The notes under the pieces: generated by a model
Told to the model about the DNA's origin: nothing
The model's database searches: none
Seen by the model: the letters and a program-made list of their open reading frames with translations, nothing else
Assembly (NCBI GenBank): GCA_035517415.1
Contig: DATIYW010000205.1
Location: forward strand, 1 to 54,167
Origin: DATIYW01 sp035517415
GTDB taxonomy: Bacteria; Acidobacteriota; Thermoanaerobaculia; Thermoanaerobaculales; Thermoanaerobaculaceae
Reading direction: 5' to 3'
Length of the DNA stretch: 54,167 nucleotides
Shown: positions 9,136 to 17,207 of the stretch, piece by piece
How positions within the stretch are numbered: position 1 is the first letter of the stretch
Layout of the letters: every line of letters begins with the position of its first letter
Program-made: the position numbers and the translations under genes

Positions 9136-10611
9136 ATGGCCACCACCGTCGAGCAGGTCGCGACTGCGCTGGCGAGCGCGTATCCGCTGATCGTCGTGCT
9201 GTCGCCCGAGGAGGACCGCATCGAGGCGCTCCTCCAGCGCTTCGCCGCCGGCGCCAAGCCGCAGGCGCTCCCGGTGGCGCAGTGGAACTGTCTCGAGGGG
9301 TTCGCCGGGCGCGCCGAGAGCACCGACCCGATCGCGGCGCTCGCCTGGCTCGCTGCCGAGGCGCCGCGCGGCTTCTACATCTTCAAGGACATCCACGCGC
9401 TGCTCCCCGGCAACCGCGGCCTGCTGCGCCGCCTGCGCGACACCGCCGCGACGATCCGCAACACCGGCCGCTACATCTTCCTGCTCGGGCCGAGCTTTGA
9501 CGTGCCCGACGAGCTGCGCCCGCTGACCTACGTCGTGACCTCGCTGTTCCCCGACGAGGGGGAGATCGGCGCAACGGTGAACGCAGTGCTGCAGCAGGCG
9601 CGGCGGACGGCCGAGCCCGAGCGGCTGCAGCTCCTGATCGGCTCGCTGCGCGGCATGAGCCTGCTCGAGGTCGAGCACCTCCTCCGCCGCCTGCTCGCCC
9701 GCCATCCCGCCATGGACGAGGCGTTCATGGCCGAGGTGCTCGCCGAGAAGGAGCAGGTGATGCGCAAGGAGGGCATCCTCGAGTTCGTCCCGCCCGACCG
9801 CGCGATCGCCGACCTCGGCGGCCTCGATCAGCTGAAGACCTGGGTGCGCCAGCGCTCCCGGCTGTTCACGCCGGAGGCGCTCGCCGAGGGGCTGCCGCGC
9901 CCCAAGGGGATCCTCATGATGGGCATGTCGGGGTGCGGCAAGTCGCTCGCGGTGAAGGTGATCGCGACGGAGTGGAAGCTCCCGCTGTTCCGCCTCGACA
10001 TGAACCTGGTGTTCGCCGGGGTGCAGGGCTCGCCGGAGTGGGTGTTTCACCGCGCGCTCGAGGGCGTCGAGGCGGTGGCGCCGGCGGTGCTCTGGGTGGA
10101 CGAGATCGAGATGGGGATCGCGGGCTACCACGAGGGCGAGTCGGGCTCGGTGACGCGCATCTTCTCGACCTTCCTGACCTGGATGCAGGAGCACAAGAAC
10201 GACACCTTCATCGCCGCCACGGCGAACCGCATCAACCTGCTGCCCGCCGAGATCATCCGCAAGGGGCGCTTCGACCAGGTGTTCTTCGTCGAGCTGCCGA
10301 ACGAGGAGGAGCGCAAGGAGATCCTCACCATCCACCTGCGCCGGCAGGGGCTCGACCCGGGCAAGTACGACCTCCTCCTGCTCGCCTCCGCGACGCGCGG
10401 CTGGAACGGCGCCGAGGTCGAGCAGGCAGTCGTCTCCGCGCGCATCGCCTGCCACGCCGACGGCCGCGCCGTGGACGAGCGCGACCTGCTCTTCGCGATG
10501 GGCCAGATCGTGCCGCTCTCGACCACCATGTCGGAGCAGATCAAGGCGATCCGCTCGTGGGCGCGCACGCGGGCGCTACCCGCGACGACGCCGGGAAGAC
10601 CGGAGATGTAG
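9136..10611 (+). CDS. AAA+ ATPase, Ycf46-like
   Basis: ATPase of 491 residues. The N-terminal 220 residues form a degenerate RecA/AAA-like domain (PLIVVLSPEEDRIEALLQ, GFYIFKDIHALL) and the C-terminal half a classical AAA+ module: Walker A GMSGCGKS (263-270), Walker B AVLWVDEIEMG (about 317-327), sensor 1 IAATAN and the arginine-finger/second-region-of-homology segment EIIRKGRFDQVFFVELP. This two-part layout matches the Ycf46 family of cyanobacteria and plastids, found in many bacteria and of unclear function (linked in cyanobacteria to photosynthesis or inorganic-carbon regulation). The ATG lies six bases after a TAGCCT box, suggesting a leaderless transcript. No partner gene is adjacent. Confidence 0.9.
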   Translation: MATTVEQVATALASAYPLIVVLSPEEDRIEALLQRFAAGAKPQALPVAQWNCLEGFAGRAESTDPIAALAWLAAEAPRGFYIFKDIHALLPGNRGLLRRLRDTAATIRNTGRYIFLLGPSFDVPDELRPLTYVVTSLFPDEGEIGATVNAVLQQARRTAEPERLQLLIGSLRGMSLLEVEHLLRRLLARHPAMDEAFMAEVLAEKEQVMRKEGILEFVPPDRAIADLGGLDQLKTWVRQRSRLFTPEALAEGLPRPKGILMMGMSGCGKSLAVKVIATEWKLPLFRLDMNLVFAGVQGSPEWVFHRALEGVEAVAPAVLWVDEIEMGIAGYHEGESGSVTRIFSTFLTWMQEHKNDTFIAATANRINLLPAEIIRKGRFDQVFFVELPNEEERKEILTIHLRRQGLDPGKYDLLLLASATRGWNGAEVEQAVVSARIACHADGRAVDERDLLFAMGQIVPLSTTMSEQIKAIRSWARTRALPATTPGRPEM

Positions 10612-10622
10612 AAGACAGAGGC

Positions 10623-10826
10623 GGGGTCAGGGAACAGAAGAACAAGACAGGCTCGCGAGGTGAGAACGCGTCGAGGGCCGGTAAGTGCTGTGCTCGGATT
10701 CACGCACAACGGCAACCGCGGGCGGTGGCCGGCGGGTCGGACCAAGCGGAAATCACTGTGCGACTGGGAGTGAGAGCAGGTAGGACCTGACTGTTGTCCC
10801 TGACCCCTGTCCCCTGACCCCTGTCC
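10623..10826. repeat. intergenic inverted-repeat element with 14-bp tandem repeat
   Basis: The gap between the AAA+ and PBP4 genes begins with GGGGTCAGGGAACAG (10623-10637). It ends with the inverted counterpart CCCTGACCCC (from 10798), which is part of a tandem duplication of CCTGACCCCTGTCC (10799-10812 and 10813-10826). About 160 less GC-rich bases lie between. The layout resembles a small MITE- or REP-like element, but no transposase or target duplication is visible. Confidence 0.5.
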
Positions 10827-10834
10827 CCGTCTCT

Positions 10835-12193
10835 CTATTGGCTCGCCGGGGCGGCCGCTTGCACCGCGACGTCCTGCGGCGGGATGACCGCGGTGGCGGC
10901 GGGCTGGACCGGCGGCACGACGTGGTCGCCGAGGAGGATCAGGGCGGCGTTCGCGTCCGGGGTGGAGAGCAGCGGTGCGCAGCGGTGCGGCTGGCCGCCG
11001 CCGTTGCGCTCGAGCAGGTCGAGCACCCACTTCTCCTGCGCCCGCCGCGCGAAGTGGAGCTTGCCGGCGGCGTGCGGCACCGCGATGCAGAAGACGAACT
11101 CGCCGTGCACGGTGTTGGCGAACCCGGCGAGCACGGCCACGCCGCCGTCGGTGTTGGTGAGCGTCCCGGTCTTGCCGATCAGCGCGGTGGTGTTGGGCCC
11201 GTTCGCGAGCAGCGGGAAGAAGCGTGAGACGGTGCCGGGGTCGCAGCCCGCGACCGGCAGCAGCGACTCGACAGGGATCTTCAGCCGGTCGGCGGTCGCG
11301 CGGAACTCCCGCAGCAGGCGGACGACGATCTTCGGGGTGAGCCGGTTGGTGCCGAGGCCGGAGGCGGTCTCGAGCTGGATGCTCTCGCGCGGCACCTCGC
11401 AGCGCGCCGCGACCATCGCGGCCAGCTCGTCGACCGGCCCGATGTCCGCCGCCACCCGCTCGATGTCGTTGTTCGAGAAACAGTTGAACCGACGCAGGAT
11501 CTCCGCCAGGGGCTGTGAGCGGTGGACGATCAGCATCTCGCCGCTGCTCGTCTCGCCGTCGACGCCGACGCCGCCGGCGATCACCACGCGCGGCGGCTTC
11601 TTGAGGTCGAGGTTGCGCCGGTAGGCGACCTCGCGCCAGTTCATCCGCGTCGCCGCGTCCCAGCGGTGCGGGTCGAGCGCGTGGCGGAGCCGCGTCGCCA
11701 TCAGCATGCCGCGCTTGAGCGGGTCGGGCTCGCGGCCTTCCGAGCCGTTCTCCCAGCCGATCCAGAACTTCTGGTTGACGATCACCGAGCCGGTGACCCG
11801 CTCGACGTGGAGCTGGTTCAGCGCCTGCGCGACGAGGAACGCGTTCTCGACGTGGAAGTCGGGGTCGCCGCCGCCCTGCACGACGAGGTCGCCGCGCAGC
11901 AGGCGCTTGTCGGCGTCGATCGTGCCGCGGGCGAAGAAGCGCGTCTCGAAGCGGTAGTCGGGGCCGAGCCGCTCGAGCGCCCACAGCGACGTCGCCACCT
12001 TCACCACCGACGCCGGGTTGATCGGCGTGTCGGGGAGGTGCGAGTCGGTCGGCTTGCCGTCGAGCGTCTCGACGTCCCACACCATCGGCGGCAGCGACAC
12101 CTTGTGGTGGCGGCGGGCCGTGGCCAGGCAGGGCGAAGCGGTCGCGGCGCCAAGCCCGACCGCAAGAGCGAGCGAAAGCAGACGTCGTTCCAC
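10835..12193 (-). CDS. D-alanyl-D-alanine carboxypeptidase/endopeptidase, PBP4 (S13) family
   Basis: Periplasmic penicillin-binding protein of 452 residues that should cleave D-Ala or the D-Ala-mDAP cross-link in peptidoglycan. A signal peptide (LLSLALAVGLGAATASPCLA) is followed by the three active-site motifs: SxxK as Ser62-Val-Val-Lys65 in NPASVVKVAT, SxN as FSNND, and KTG as LIGKTGTLTN. The C-terminus is a Pro/Ala-rich tail. It is somewhat divergent from E. coli DacB but has the S13 insertion length. The GTG at 12193 is chosen because the signal peptide starts there and because TACAAT lies eight bases upstream, suggesting a leaderless transcript. It is divergent from the AhpD-like gene across 160 bases. 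Confidence 0.88.
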   Translation of the reverse strand: MERRLLSLALAVGLGAATASPCLATARRHHKVSLPPMVWDVETLDGKPTDSHLPDTPINPASVVKVATSLWALERLGPDYRFETRFFARGTIDADKRLLRGDLVVQGGGDPDFHVENAFLVAQALNQLHVERVTGSVIVNQKFWIGWENGSEGREPDPLKRGMLMATRLRHALDPHRWDAATRMNWREVAYRRNLDLKKPPRVVIAGGVGVDGETSSGEMLIVHRSQPLAEILRRFNCFSNNDIERVAADIGPVDELAAMVAARCEVPRESIQLETASGLGTNRLTPKIVVRLLREFRATADRLKIPVESLLPVAGCDPGTVSRFFPLLANGPNTTALIGKTGTLTNTDGGVAVLAGFANTVHGEFVFCIAVPHAAGKLHFARRAQEKWVLDLLERNGGGQPHRCAPLLSTPDANAALILLGDHVVPPVQPAATAVIPPQDVAVQAAAPASQ

Positions 12194-12353
12194 GGTGCCG
12201 GATTGTACCCGAGTCGCGGCCATCGCATCGCGACCGGCGTCACGTTTGCCCGGCCCGATCTCGATGGCCAGTCTCAACCTCCGCGCCGGGCGCCGGCGCG
12301 CTTCCAAACCCGAAGCGCCTGCGCTAGCTTGCGCGAGCGCCCGGGAGGCTGCC

Positions 12354-12713
12354 ATGAGCGACATCGACGAGTTCATCGCCGCACGGAAGGAGGCCAACGC
12401 CGCCGTGCTCCGCCAGGACCACCTCGGGATCAAGCGCTTCTTCGCGCTCGACGAGGCGGCCTACCGCGACGGGCCGCTGTCGGGGCGCGTGAAGGAGCTG
12501 CTCGGCCTGGCGGCATCGCTGGTGCTGCGCTGCAACGACTGCGTCGACTACCACCTCGTCCAGTGCCTCAAGGCGGGCTGGAGCGAGGCGGAGATCGTCG
12601 ACGCGCTCGATGTCGGCCTGGTGGTCGGCGGCTCGATCGTCATCCCCCACCTCCGCCATGCCGTGACGACGCTCGAGCAGCTGCGCGGGCGGACCGACCT
12701 CCAGCTGGGCTGA
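12354..12713 (+). CDS. carboxymuconolactone decarboxylase/AhpD-like protein
   Basis: All-helical protein of 119 residues in the carboxymuconolactone decarboxylase family. The AhpD-type redox motif is present as LRCNDCVDYH (Cys60, Cys63, His67), within a conserved GRVKELLGLAASLVLRCNDC context, followed by the helix GWSEAEIVDALDVGLVVGGS. Proteins of this kind act as alkyl-hydroperoxidases or uncharacterised redox enzymes; they usually form trimers or hexamers. The start is the ATG at 12354 with GGGAGG upstream; a TAGCTT -10-like box lies 24 bases before the start. It is a single gene with no AhpC partner in the window, so the peroxidase role is only inferred. Confidence 0.9.
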   Translation: MSDIDEFIAARKEANAAVLRQDHLGIKRFFALDEAAYRDGPLSGRVKELLGLAASLVLRCNDCVDYHLVQCLKAGWSEAEIVDALDVGLVVGGSIVIPHLRHAVTTLEQLRGRTDLQLG

Positions 12714-12804
12714 CGCGCCCGGCTCGCCGTTGCGCCGCCGTCGACGCGGCCTGTAGGATGGTCGCGCGAGGCCCGCCTCGCGTGGCGCGGGGGGTGCGAA
12801 GGCG

Positions 12805-14025
12805 TTGAGCCCGGAGTTCGCGATTCTCGCTCGCTGGTCGCTCGGTGTGCAGACCGCGACCGTGCTGCTGCTCGCGATTTTCTTCGCGGCGCTCTCGCGG
12901 CTGGTGCGGCTGCGCGAGGTGCGGCTGTGGGCCTACTCCTGGCTCTCCGACGCGCTCGCACTCGCCGCGCTGGTGTTGACGGCGGCGATCTCTCCGCCGG
13001 GGGCGATCAGGCGCCTCGACCTCGCGCTCTACGTCGCCGGCAAGACGAGCTACGTCTACTTCCTGGTGCGCGCCACGGCGGCCCACTTGCGCCCGGGCAC
13101 GGCCGGGCCGGCGCGCCCGCCGCTCGTGGCGCTGGCGATCGCGGCCTGGGCGGCGGCGGTCGGCTTCCTCGCCCCGGCGCAGGTCCACGTGCGCGCGGCG
13201 ATGGACCTGATCGTCGGCGGCACGCTCGTCGCCACCGGGGTCTGGGTGCTGCGCCACCCGCGCTCGCCCCGCTCCCGCTGGCTGGCGTTCGGCCTGCTGG
13301 TCGAGGGCGGCCTGTTCCTGCACTACCTGCCGCTGCTCGTGCCGGCGCTCTCCGGCGGCCGGCCGGTGGTCGGGTACCTCGCCTACTCCTCGTTCTTCGA
13401 CGCCGGCGCCGAGCTGCTGGTCGCGCTTTCGATCCTCGTCGTGCTCGAGGGCTCGGCCTCGGAGCATCTCCGCCACCTCAACCGCGAGCTCGAGCTGTCG
13501 CAGGACCGCCTGCGCCAGCTCGTCGACCACGACCCGCTCACCTCGCTCTCCAACCGCCGCCGGCTGCGCGTCGAGTTCGACCGGGTGCGCCGGCTCGGCG
13601 CCACGGTGATCTTCCTCGACGTCGACAACTTCAAGGAGATCAACGACCGCCACGGGCACATCGTCGGCGACGCCTGCCTGCTCCGGCTCGCCGCCGCGCT
13701 CGGGCGCACGTTCCGCAACGACGACGCGCTGTTCCGCCTCGGCGGCGACGAGTTCCTCGTCGTCGCTCCCGGCCTCGACGTCGAGGGCGCCGAGCGCCGC
13801 GTCGGCCTTCTCCGCGAGGCGCTCGACGGCTCCGGGCCGGACGGCCCCGGCTTCCACCTCTCGGTCGGGATCGCGCTTCTCTCCCCGGACGGCGAGCCGG
13901 AGGCCGCGCTGCGCGAGGCCGACGACCGCATGTACCTCGACAAGCGCCGCAAGAAGATCGCCAGCGCGGAGCGCGGCAGCGACGTGACGCGGCGCAGCGG
14001 CGCCGCTCAGCGCGCGGCCGGCTGA
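12805..14025 (+). CDS. membrane-bound diguanylate cyclase (GGDEF)
   Basis: Integral-membrane enzyme of 406 residues that makes cyclic di-GMP from two GTP. About seven hydrophobic helices fill residues 10-220, then a short coiled-coil linker (HLRHLNRELELSQDRLRQL) leads to a GGDEF domain: DPLTSLSNRR, the metal site FLDVDNFKEIND, the active loop LGGDEFLVV and RMYLDKR. A product-inhibition I-site is present as RNDD, five residues before GGDEF, so feedback control is expected. The sensory part is not a recognisable MASE domain. The start listed is a TTG; a TAGGAT -10-like element lies about 50 bases upstream. The 3' end overlaps the convergent deacetylase-like gene by 19 bases. Confidence 0.9.
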   Translation: MSPEFAILARWSLGVQTATVLLLAIFFAALSRLVRLREVRLWAYSWLSDALALAALVLTAAISPPGAIRRLDLALYVAGKTSYVYFLVRATAAHLRPGTAGPARPPLVALAIAAWAAAVGFLAPAQVHVRAAMDLIVGGTLVATGVWVLRHPRSPRSRWLAFGLLVEGGLFLHYLPLLVPALSGGRPVVGYLAYSSFFDAGAELLVALSILVVLEGSASEHLRHLNRELELSQDRLRQLVDHDPLTSLSNRRRLRVEFDRVRRLGATVIFLDVDNFKEINDRHGHIVGDACLLRLAAALGRTFRNDDALFRLGGDEFLVVAPGLDVEGAERRVGLLREALDGSGPDGPGFHLSVGIALLSPDGEPEAALREADDRMYLDKRRKKIASAERGSDVTRRSGAAQRAAG

Positions 14026-15983
14026 CGCCCCCGGCGCCGCCGCCGCGGGCGACGAGCCGGCGCCGGCGCGCTCTGCGCGTCCGGGCTGGATGGCGTCGCG
14101 ACCACGCCCGGCGCCAGGACGCGGTAGGCGAGCCCGGCGGCGGCGGCCTCGACCGCCCGTGCGTACGCCTCGCCCTCGACCCGCGCATGCAGGCGCCCGG
14201 TCGACGGCAGCACCATCGGCCAGCCCTGCCACACGAGCGGCTCGCCGCCCGCCGCCGTCACCACCCGCCGCGCCTCGACGCTGCCCGACGCCTCGGCGAG
14301 CGAGAGGCCGGAGACGGCGGTTCCGACCGCGCGGAAGGCCGCCTCGTGCTCGGGCTGCAGGAAGCGGGCGTGGGAGCGGGCGAGCACCGCGACGTGGTAA
14401 TGGCTGGGCCGGAACGAGACGCCGTCGAGCGCCAGCGTCTCACACAGGACCATCAGCCAGCCGAACAGCTCCGGCAGCATGCCCAGCCCCGGGTATTGCT
14501 GGCCCGGCAGCGCGGGGAGGTCGCGCGAGAACGTGCCGCGGGGGTTCTGCAGCAGCAGCCACTCCACCTCGAGGACGTCGCAGCCCGGGACGGCGTGGTT
14601 GCTGCGGTGGAGGCGCAGCTCGAGCAGCAGCTCGCGGCGCGTCGAGTCGCCGAAGATCTTCAGCGTCTGGCCGAGCGGGTGGTCGAGCTCGAGCTGGACG
14701 TGCGGGTTCCTGAACCCGCGCGCCCGCAGCTGCTGGAGAATGCCGAAGCGCTCGAGCAGCAGCTCCACGCCGACCTTGGAGAAGTACTCGAGGAAGCGCG
14801 TGTGCCGCGGCACGCCGGGCAGGATCCCGACCAGGTCCTCCTCGGTGAGCTGCCACCCGTCGCTGCTGCCGAGCGAGGTGAGGTACGCGGGGTCGAGCGT
14901 CGCCTTGATCTGGCGGAAGCGCAGCAGCGTGAGGTCCTCGTTGGAGGGCGGCTCCAGCGAGCCATCGCCGGCGAGACGCGCGAACAGGCGGGCCGGATAG
15001 CGCCACGCCGTCACGCCATAGCCGCCGGCGAGGACCACCACCAGCCGCGCCTCGGCGCGGCGGACCAGCTCGACGACGAGGCGGTCGCGGGTCAGCACGG
15101 CATCCGCGCTCAGCTTCCAGTCGCCGATCCGGTCGTCGGCGGCGACGTCGCTGCCCGCGACGTAGAACACGAGCCCGGGGCGGAACGACTCGATCAGGCG
15201 CGGCAGCGTCTTGAGCAGCGTGCCGAGGTAGAGCTCGTCGCCGACGCCGGTCCCGAGGGCGATGCTGGTCGACTCCACGGCCTCGATGTCGCCCCAGTGC
15301 TGGTTGTGGATCGAGAAGGTGTGCACGGTGGGGTCGGCGGCGAAGATCTCGCGCGTGCCGTTGCCGTCGTGGAGGTCGAGGTCGACGACCAGGATCGGCT
15401 CGTCGAACCCGCGCTCCCGCAGGCGGGCGATCGCGATCGCGACGTCGTTGAAGACGCAGAACCCGGCCCCCCGCTCGCGGCCGGCGTGGTGGAAGCCGCC
15501 GCCGAGGTTGATCGCCGTGCAGCGCGCCGCGAGCGCCCACCGCGTCGCCTGGATCGTGCCGCCGACCATCAGCCGCTGCAGCTCCAGCACGTCCTCGAGC
15601 TCACCCTCGCCGACCGGGACGCCGAGGATCCCGGTCAGCGTCTCCGGCCGTTGCAGCGACTCGAGGTAAGCGGACGAGTGGACGAGCAGGATGTTCTTGA
15701 GCGCGGCCGGGTGCGGCAGCGAGATCTCGTCGCGGCGGAGCAGCCGCTCGTTGGTGAGGAACGCGAGGATGCGGTCGGCGCGCAGCGGGTCGAGGGCCAC
15801 GCCTGCGAGGTTGCGCTCGTACGCCGGGTCGTAGACGAACTGCAGGCGGGGCGGGCGGATGGCGTGGCGCAGGCGCCGCCACTGCCGGTGCAGCGCGGCG
15901 CGCACCCCTACCGGCCGCGACGCGGCGGGCGCGGCGTGGAAGATGGAGCCGGGTTTCGCGCCGGGGTCGGTCCGCGCCGCCAC
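14007..15983 (-). CDS. histone deacetylase-family protein with long C-terminal extension
   Basis: Protein of 658 residues. Residues 45-345 form an arginase/deacetylase-fold domain: NLGGGFHHAG (catalytic His165-His166), VVDLDLHDGNGT (zinc ligands Asp203 and His205), YVAGSDVAADD (third ligand Asp279) and VLAGGYG. It should therefore be an active zinc deacylase of acetyl-lysine, acetylpolyamine or similar amides. The remaining 300 residues are not part of the deacetylase; they include VEWLLLQNPRGTF and LPGQQYPGLG, reminiscent of an acetyltransferase fold, then an Arg-rich tail. The GTG start has TATACT six bases upstream, pointing to a leaderless mRNA. It overlaps the convergent GGDEF gene and is divergent from a beta-barrel-like gene. 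Confidence 0.87.
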   Translation of the reverse strand: MAARTDPGAKPGSIFHAAPAASRPVGVRAALHRQWRRLRHAIRPPRLQFVYDPAYERNLAGVALDPLRADRILAFLTNERLLRRDEISLPHPAALKNILLVHSSAYLESLQRPETLTGILGVPVGEGELEDVLELQRLMVGGTIQATRWALAARCTAINLGGGFHHAGRERGAGFCVFNDVAIAIARLRERGFDEPILVVDLDLHDGNGTREIFAADPTVHTFSIHNQHWGDIEAVESTSIALGTGVGDELYLGTLLKTLPRLIESFRPGLVFYVAGSDVAADDRIGDWKLSADAVLTRDRLVVELVRRAEARLVVVLAGGYGVTAWRYPARLFARLAGDGSLEPPSNEDLTLLRFRQIKATLDPAYLTSLGSSDGWQLTEEDLVGILPGVPRHTRFLEYFSKVGVELLLERFGILQQLRARGFRNPHVQLELDHPLGQTLKIFGDSTRRELLLELRLHRSNHAVPGCDVLEVEWLLLQNPRGTFSRDLPALPGQQYPGLGMLPELFGWLMVLCETLALDGVSFRPSHYHVAVLARSHARFLQPEHEAAFRAVGTAVSGLSLAEASGSVEARRVVTAAGGEPLVWQGWPMVLPSTGRLHARVEGEAYARAVEAAAAGLAYRVLAPGVVATPSSPDAQSAPAPARRPRRRRRGRQPAAR

Positions 15984-16045
15984 GCGCGGAGTATAGGCGC
16001 TGGCGGCCGCCCGCGGGCGACGGGGCGCGGTGCGGCCGCCGGCGC

Positions 16046-16065
16046 GTTGTGACGTGGTTCACAAC
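16046..16065 (+). promoter_or_regulatory. CRP/FNR-family palindrome GTTGTGA-N6-TCACAAC
   Basis: Perfect 7-bp inverted repeats around six bases reproduce the CRP consensus TGTGA-N6-TCACA. The site ends just before the -35 box of the beta-barrel gene and is centred about 50 bases before the expected transcription start. It also lies about 65 bases upstream of the divergent deacetylase-like gene, so either could be controlled. Confidence 0.75.
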
Positions 16066-16072
16066 CGGAGGC

Positions 16073-16100
16073 TTGACGGCGCGGCGCGCTCCTCTACTCT
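16073..16100 (+). promoter_or_regulatory. sigma70-type promoter of the beta-barrel-like gene
   Basis: TTGACG (16073-16078) and TACTCT (16095-16100) are spaced by 16 bases, with a CRP-type palindrome directly upstream. The leader to the ATG at 16150 would be about 45 bases and contains GGAGGA. Confidence 0.6.
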
Positions 16101-16149
16101 TCTCCGCACGATGCGATCGCCCCACGCGGCGAATGGAGGACCCGGCACC

Positions 16150-16926
16150 ATGCTCCACCGAGCGTTGCTCCTGGGCGTGTGTCTCGGACTGGCGGCCGGC
16201 GCCGCGTCGGCGCAGTCGATCGAGCTCGAGGGGCGCTACTGGGGCCCGACCCTCACCTCGACGGTGAAGGTGACCGGCGGACAGACCGGGCTGCCCAACG
16301 GCATCGACCAGCTCGACCTCAAGAGCGACCTCGGCGTGAAGGACGAGAACCTGCACGACTGGCGGGTCAACCTCGCCACCGGCCCGCACAGCCGCCTGCG
16401 CGTCGGCTACGTCTCGATGGACTACCACGGTGACCGGGACGTCGAGCGCACCATCGTCTTCAACGGCCAGACCTACGCCGTGGGCACGCGGGTGCTCACC
16501 GACCTCTCGCTCAAGTACTGGCGCTACGGCTGGATCTGGCAGTTCCTCCACGACCCCGCCGGGATCGTCAAGTTCGGCACCGTGGTCGAGGCGAAGACGG
16601 TCGACGTCGACGCCGCGCTCGCCGCCCCCGCGCTCGCGCCGCCGGTCGACGAGCGCAAGAAGTTCACCGCCACGCTGCCCTCGCTCGGCCTCGCGCTCGA
16701 CATCGACCCCACCCCGCGCGTGAACGTCTACGCCGAGGCCACCGGGATCTCGGCCGGCAAGCACGGCTACCTGGTCGACGCCGAAGGCGGCCTCAAGCTC
16801 CGCCCACTCCCGGGCTTCTCGCTGCTCGTGGGCTACCGCTACCTCGACATCGACGCGAAGGACGACCCCGACTTCGCCAAGCTCCGGGAGGCCGGGCCGT
16901 TCGTCGGCGCCAGCCTCAAGCTGTAG
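16150..16926 (+). CDS. outer-membrane beta-barrel-like secreted protein
   Basis: Exported protein of 258 residues. A signal peptide (LHRALLLGVCLGLAAGAASAQ) is followed by alternating amphipathic strands rich in Tyr, Trp and Gly, such as SRLRVGYVSMDYHG, LSLKYWRYGWIWQF and the closing FSLLVGYRYLDIDAKD, FVGASLKL. The strand pattern with an aromatic C-terminal strand fits an 8- to 12-stranded outer-membrane barrel, but no named family is recognised. The ATG at 16150 is chosen because GGAGGA lies eight bases upstream and the signal peptide begins there. Transcription is likely from a sigma70 promoter at 16073-16100 under a CRP/FNR-type activator, which suggests control by carbon or redox state. 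Confidence 0.8.
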   Translation: MLHRALLLGVCLGLAAGAASAQSIELEGRYWGPTLTSTVKVTGGQTGLPNGIDQLDLKSDLGVKDENLHDWRVNLATGPHSRLRVGYVSMDYHGDRDVERTIVFNGQTYAVGTRVLTDLSLKYWRYGWIWQFLHDPAGIVKFGTVVEAKTVDVDAALAAPALAPPVDERKKFTATLPSLGLALDIDPTPRVNVYAEATGISAGKHGYLVDAEGGLKLRPLPGFSLLVGYRYLDIDAKDDPDFAKLREAGPFVGASLKL

Positions 16927-16956
16927 CGCGCCGTCTCGGCGAATCGGCGGTCTCGC

Positions 16957-16973
16957 CGGCCCCCGGCGGGCCG
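16957..16973. terminator. possible bidirectional hairpin between convergent genes
   Basis: CGGCCC and GGGCCG arms of six bases enclose a five-base loop in the 48-base gap between two converging genes. There is no T-run, so a terminator role is only suggested by position. Confidence 0.3.
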
Positions 16974-16974
16974 C

Positions 16975-17163
16975 TCAGAGGTAGTCCGAGCAGGAGAGGA
17001 AGAAACCGCAGGCGGGATCGGGGCAGACGAGCTTGCACGATCGCCCGGTGAGGCGGCGGCCGCAGTTCGGGCAGGTCTGCACGACCATCTCCGGGCGAGG
17101 CGGGGCGGCCGTTGGTCCCGCCGGCCTCGTGGCGCTCCGCGCGTCCTCCTGCTGCCGTTGCAT
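16975..17163 (-). CDS. small zinc-ribbon protein
   Basis: Protein of 62 residues with a disordered N-terminus and a C-terminal zinc ribbon: TCPNCGRRL, then CKLVCPDPACGFFLSCSDYL. Cysteine pairs in CPNCG and CPDPAC are the likely zinc ligands, and the trailing FLSCSDYL resembles a conserved ending I recall from small uncharacterised proteins of Acidobacteriota, Verrucomicrobiota and Planctomycetes. The function is unknown; zinc ribbons of this kind bind nucleic acid or partner proteins. It is convergent with the beta-barrel gene and lies 44 bases downstream of a diguanylate cyclase start-to-stop unit on the same strand. Judged real because of the motif rather than length. Confidence 0.7.
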   Translation of the reverse strand: MQRQQEDARSATRPAGPTAAPPRPEMVVQTCPNCGRRLTGRSCKLVCPDPACGFFLSCSDYL

Positions 17164-17207
17164 GGCCGGATCGTAGGGCGCCGCAGCCCGAAGGTCAAGA
17201 CGGCGTC

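Noticed and set aside
10623..10826. Small RNA gene or riboswitch
   Set aside because: Apart from the terminal repeats no conserved riboswitch or ncRNA motif could be recognised by eye.
12927..16052. 1041-codon plus-strand open frame
   Set aside because: It lies over the GGDEF gene and antisense to the deacetylase-like gene; composition is Arg/Ala-rich without any domain, a GC artefact.
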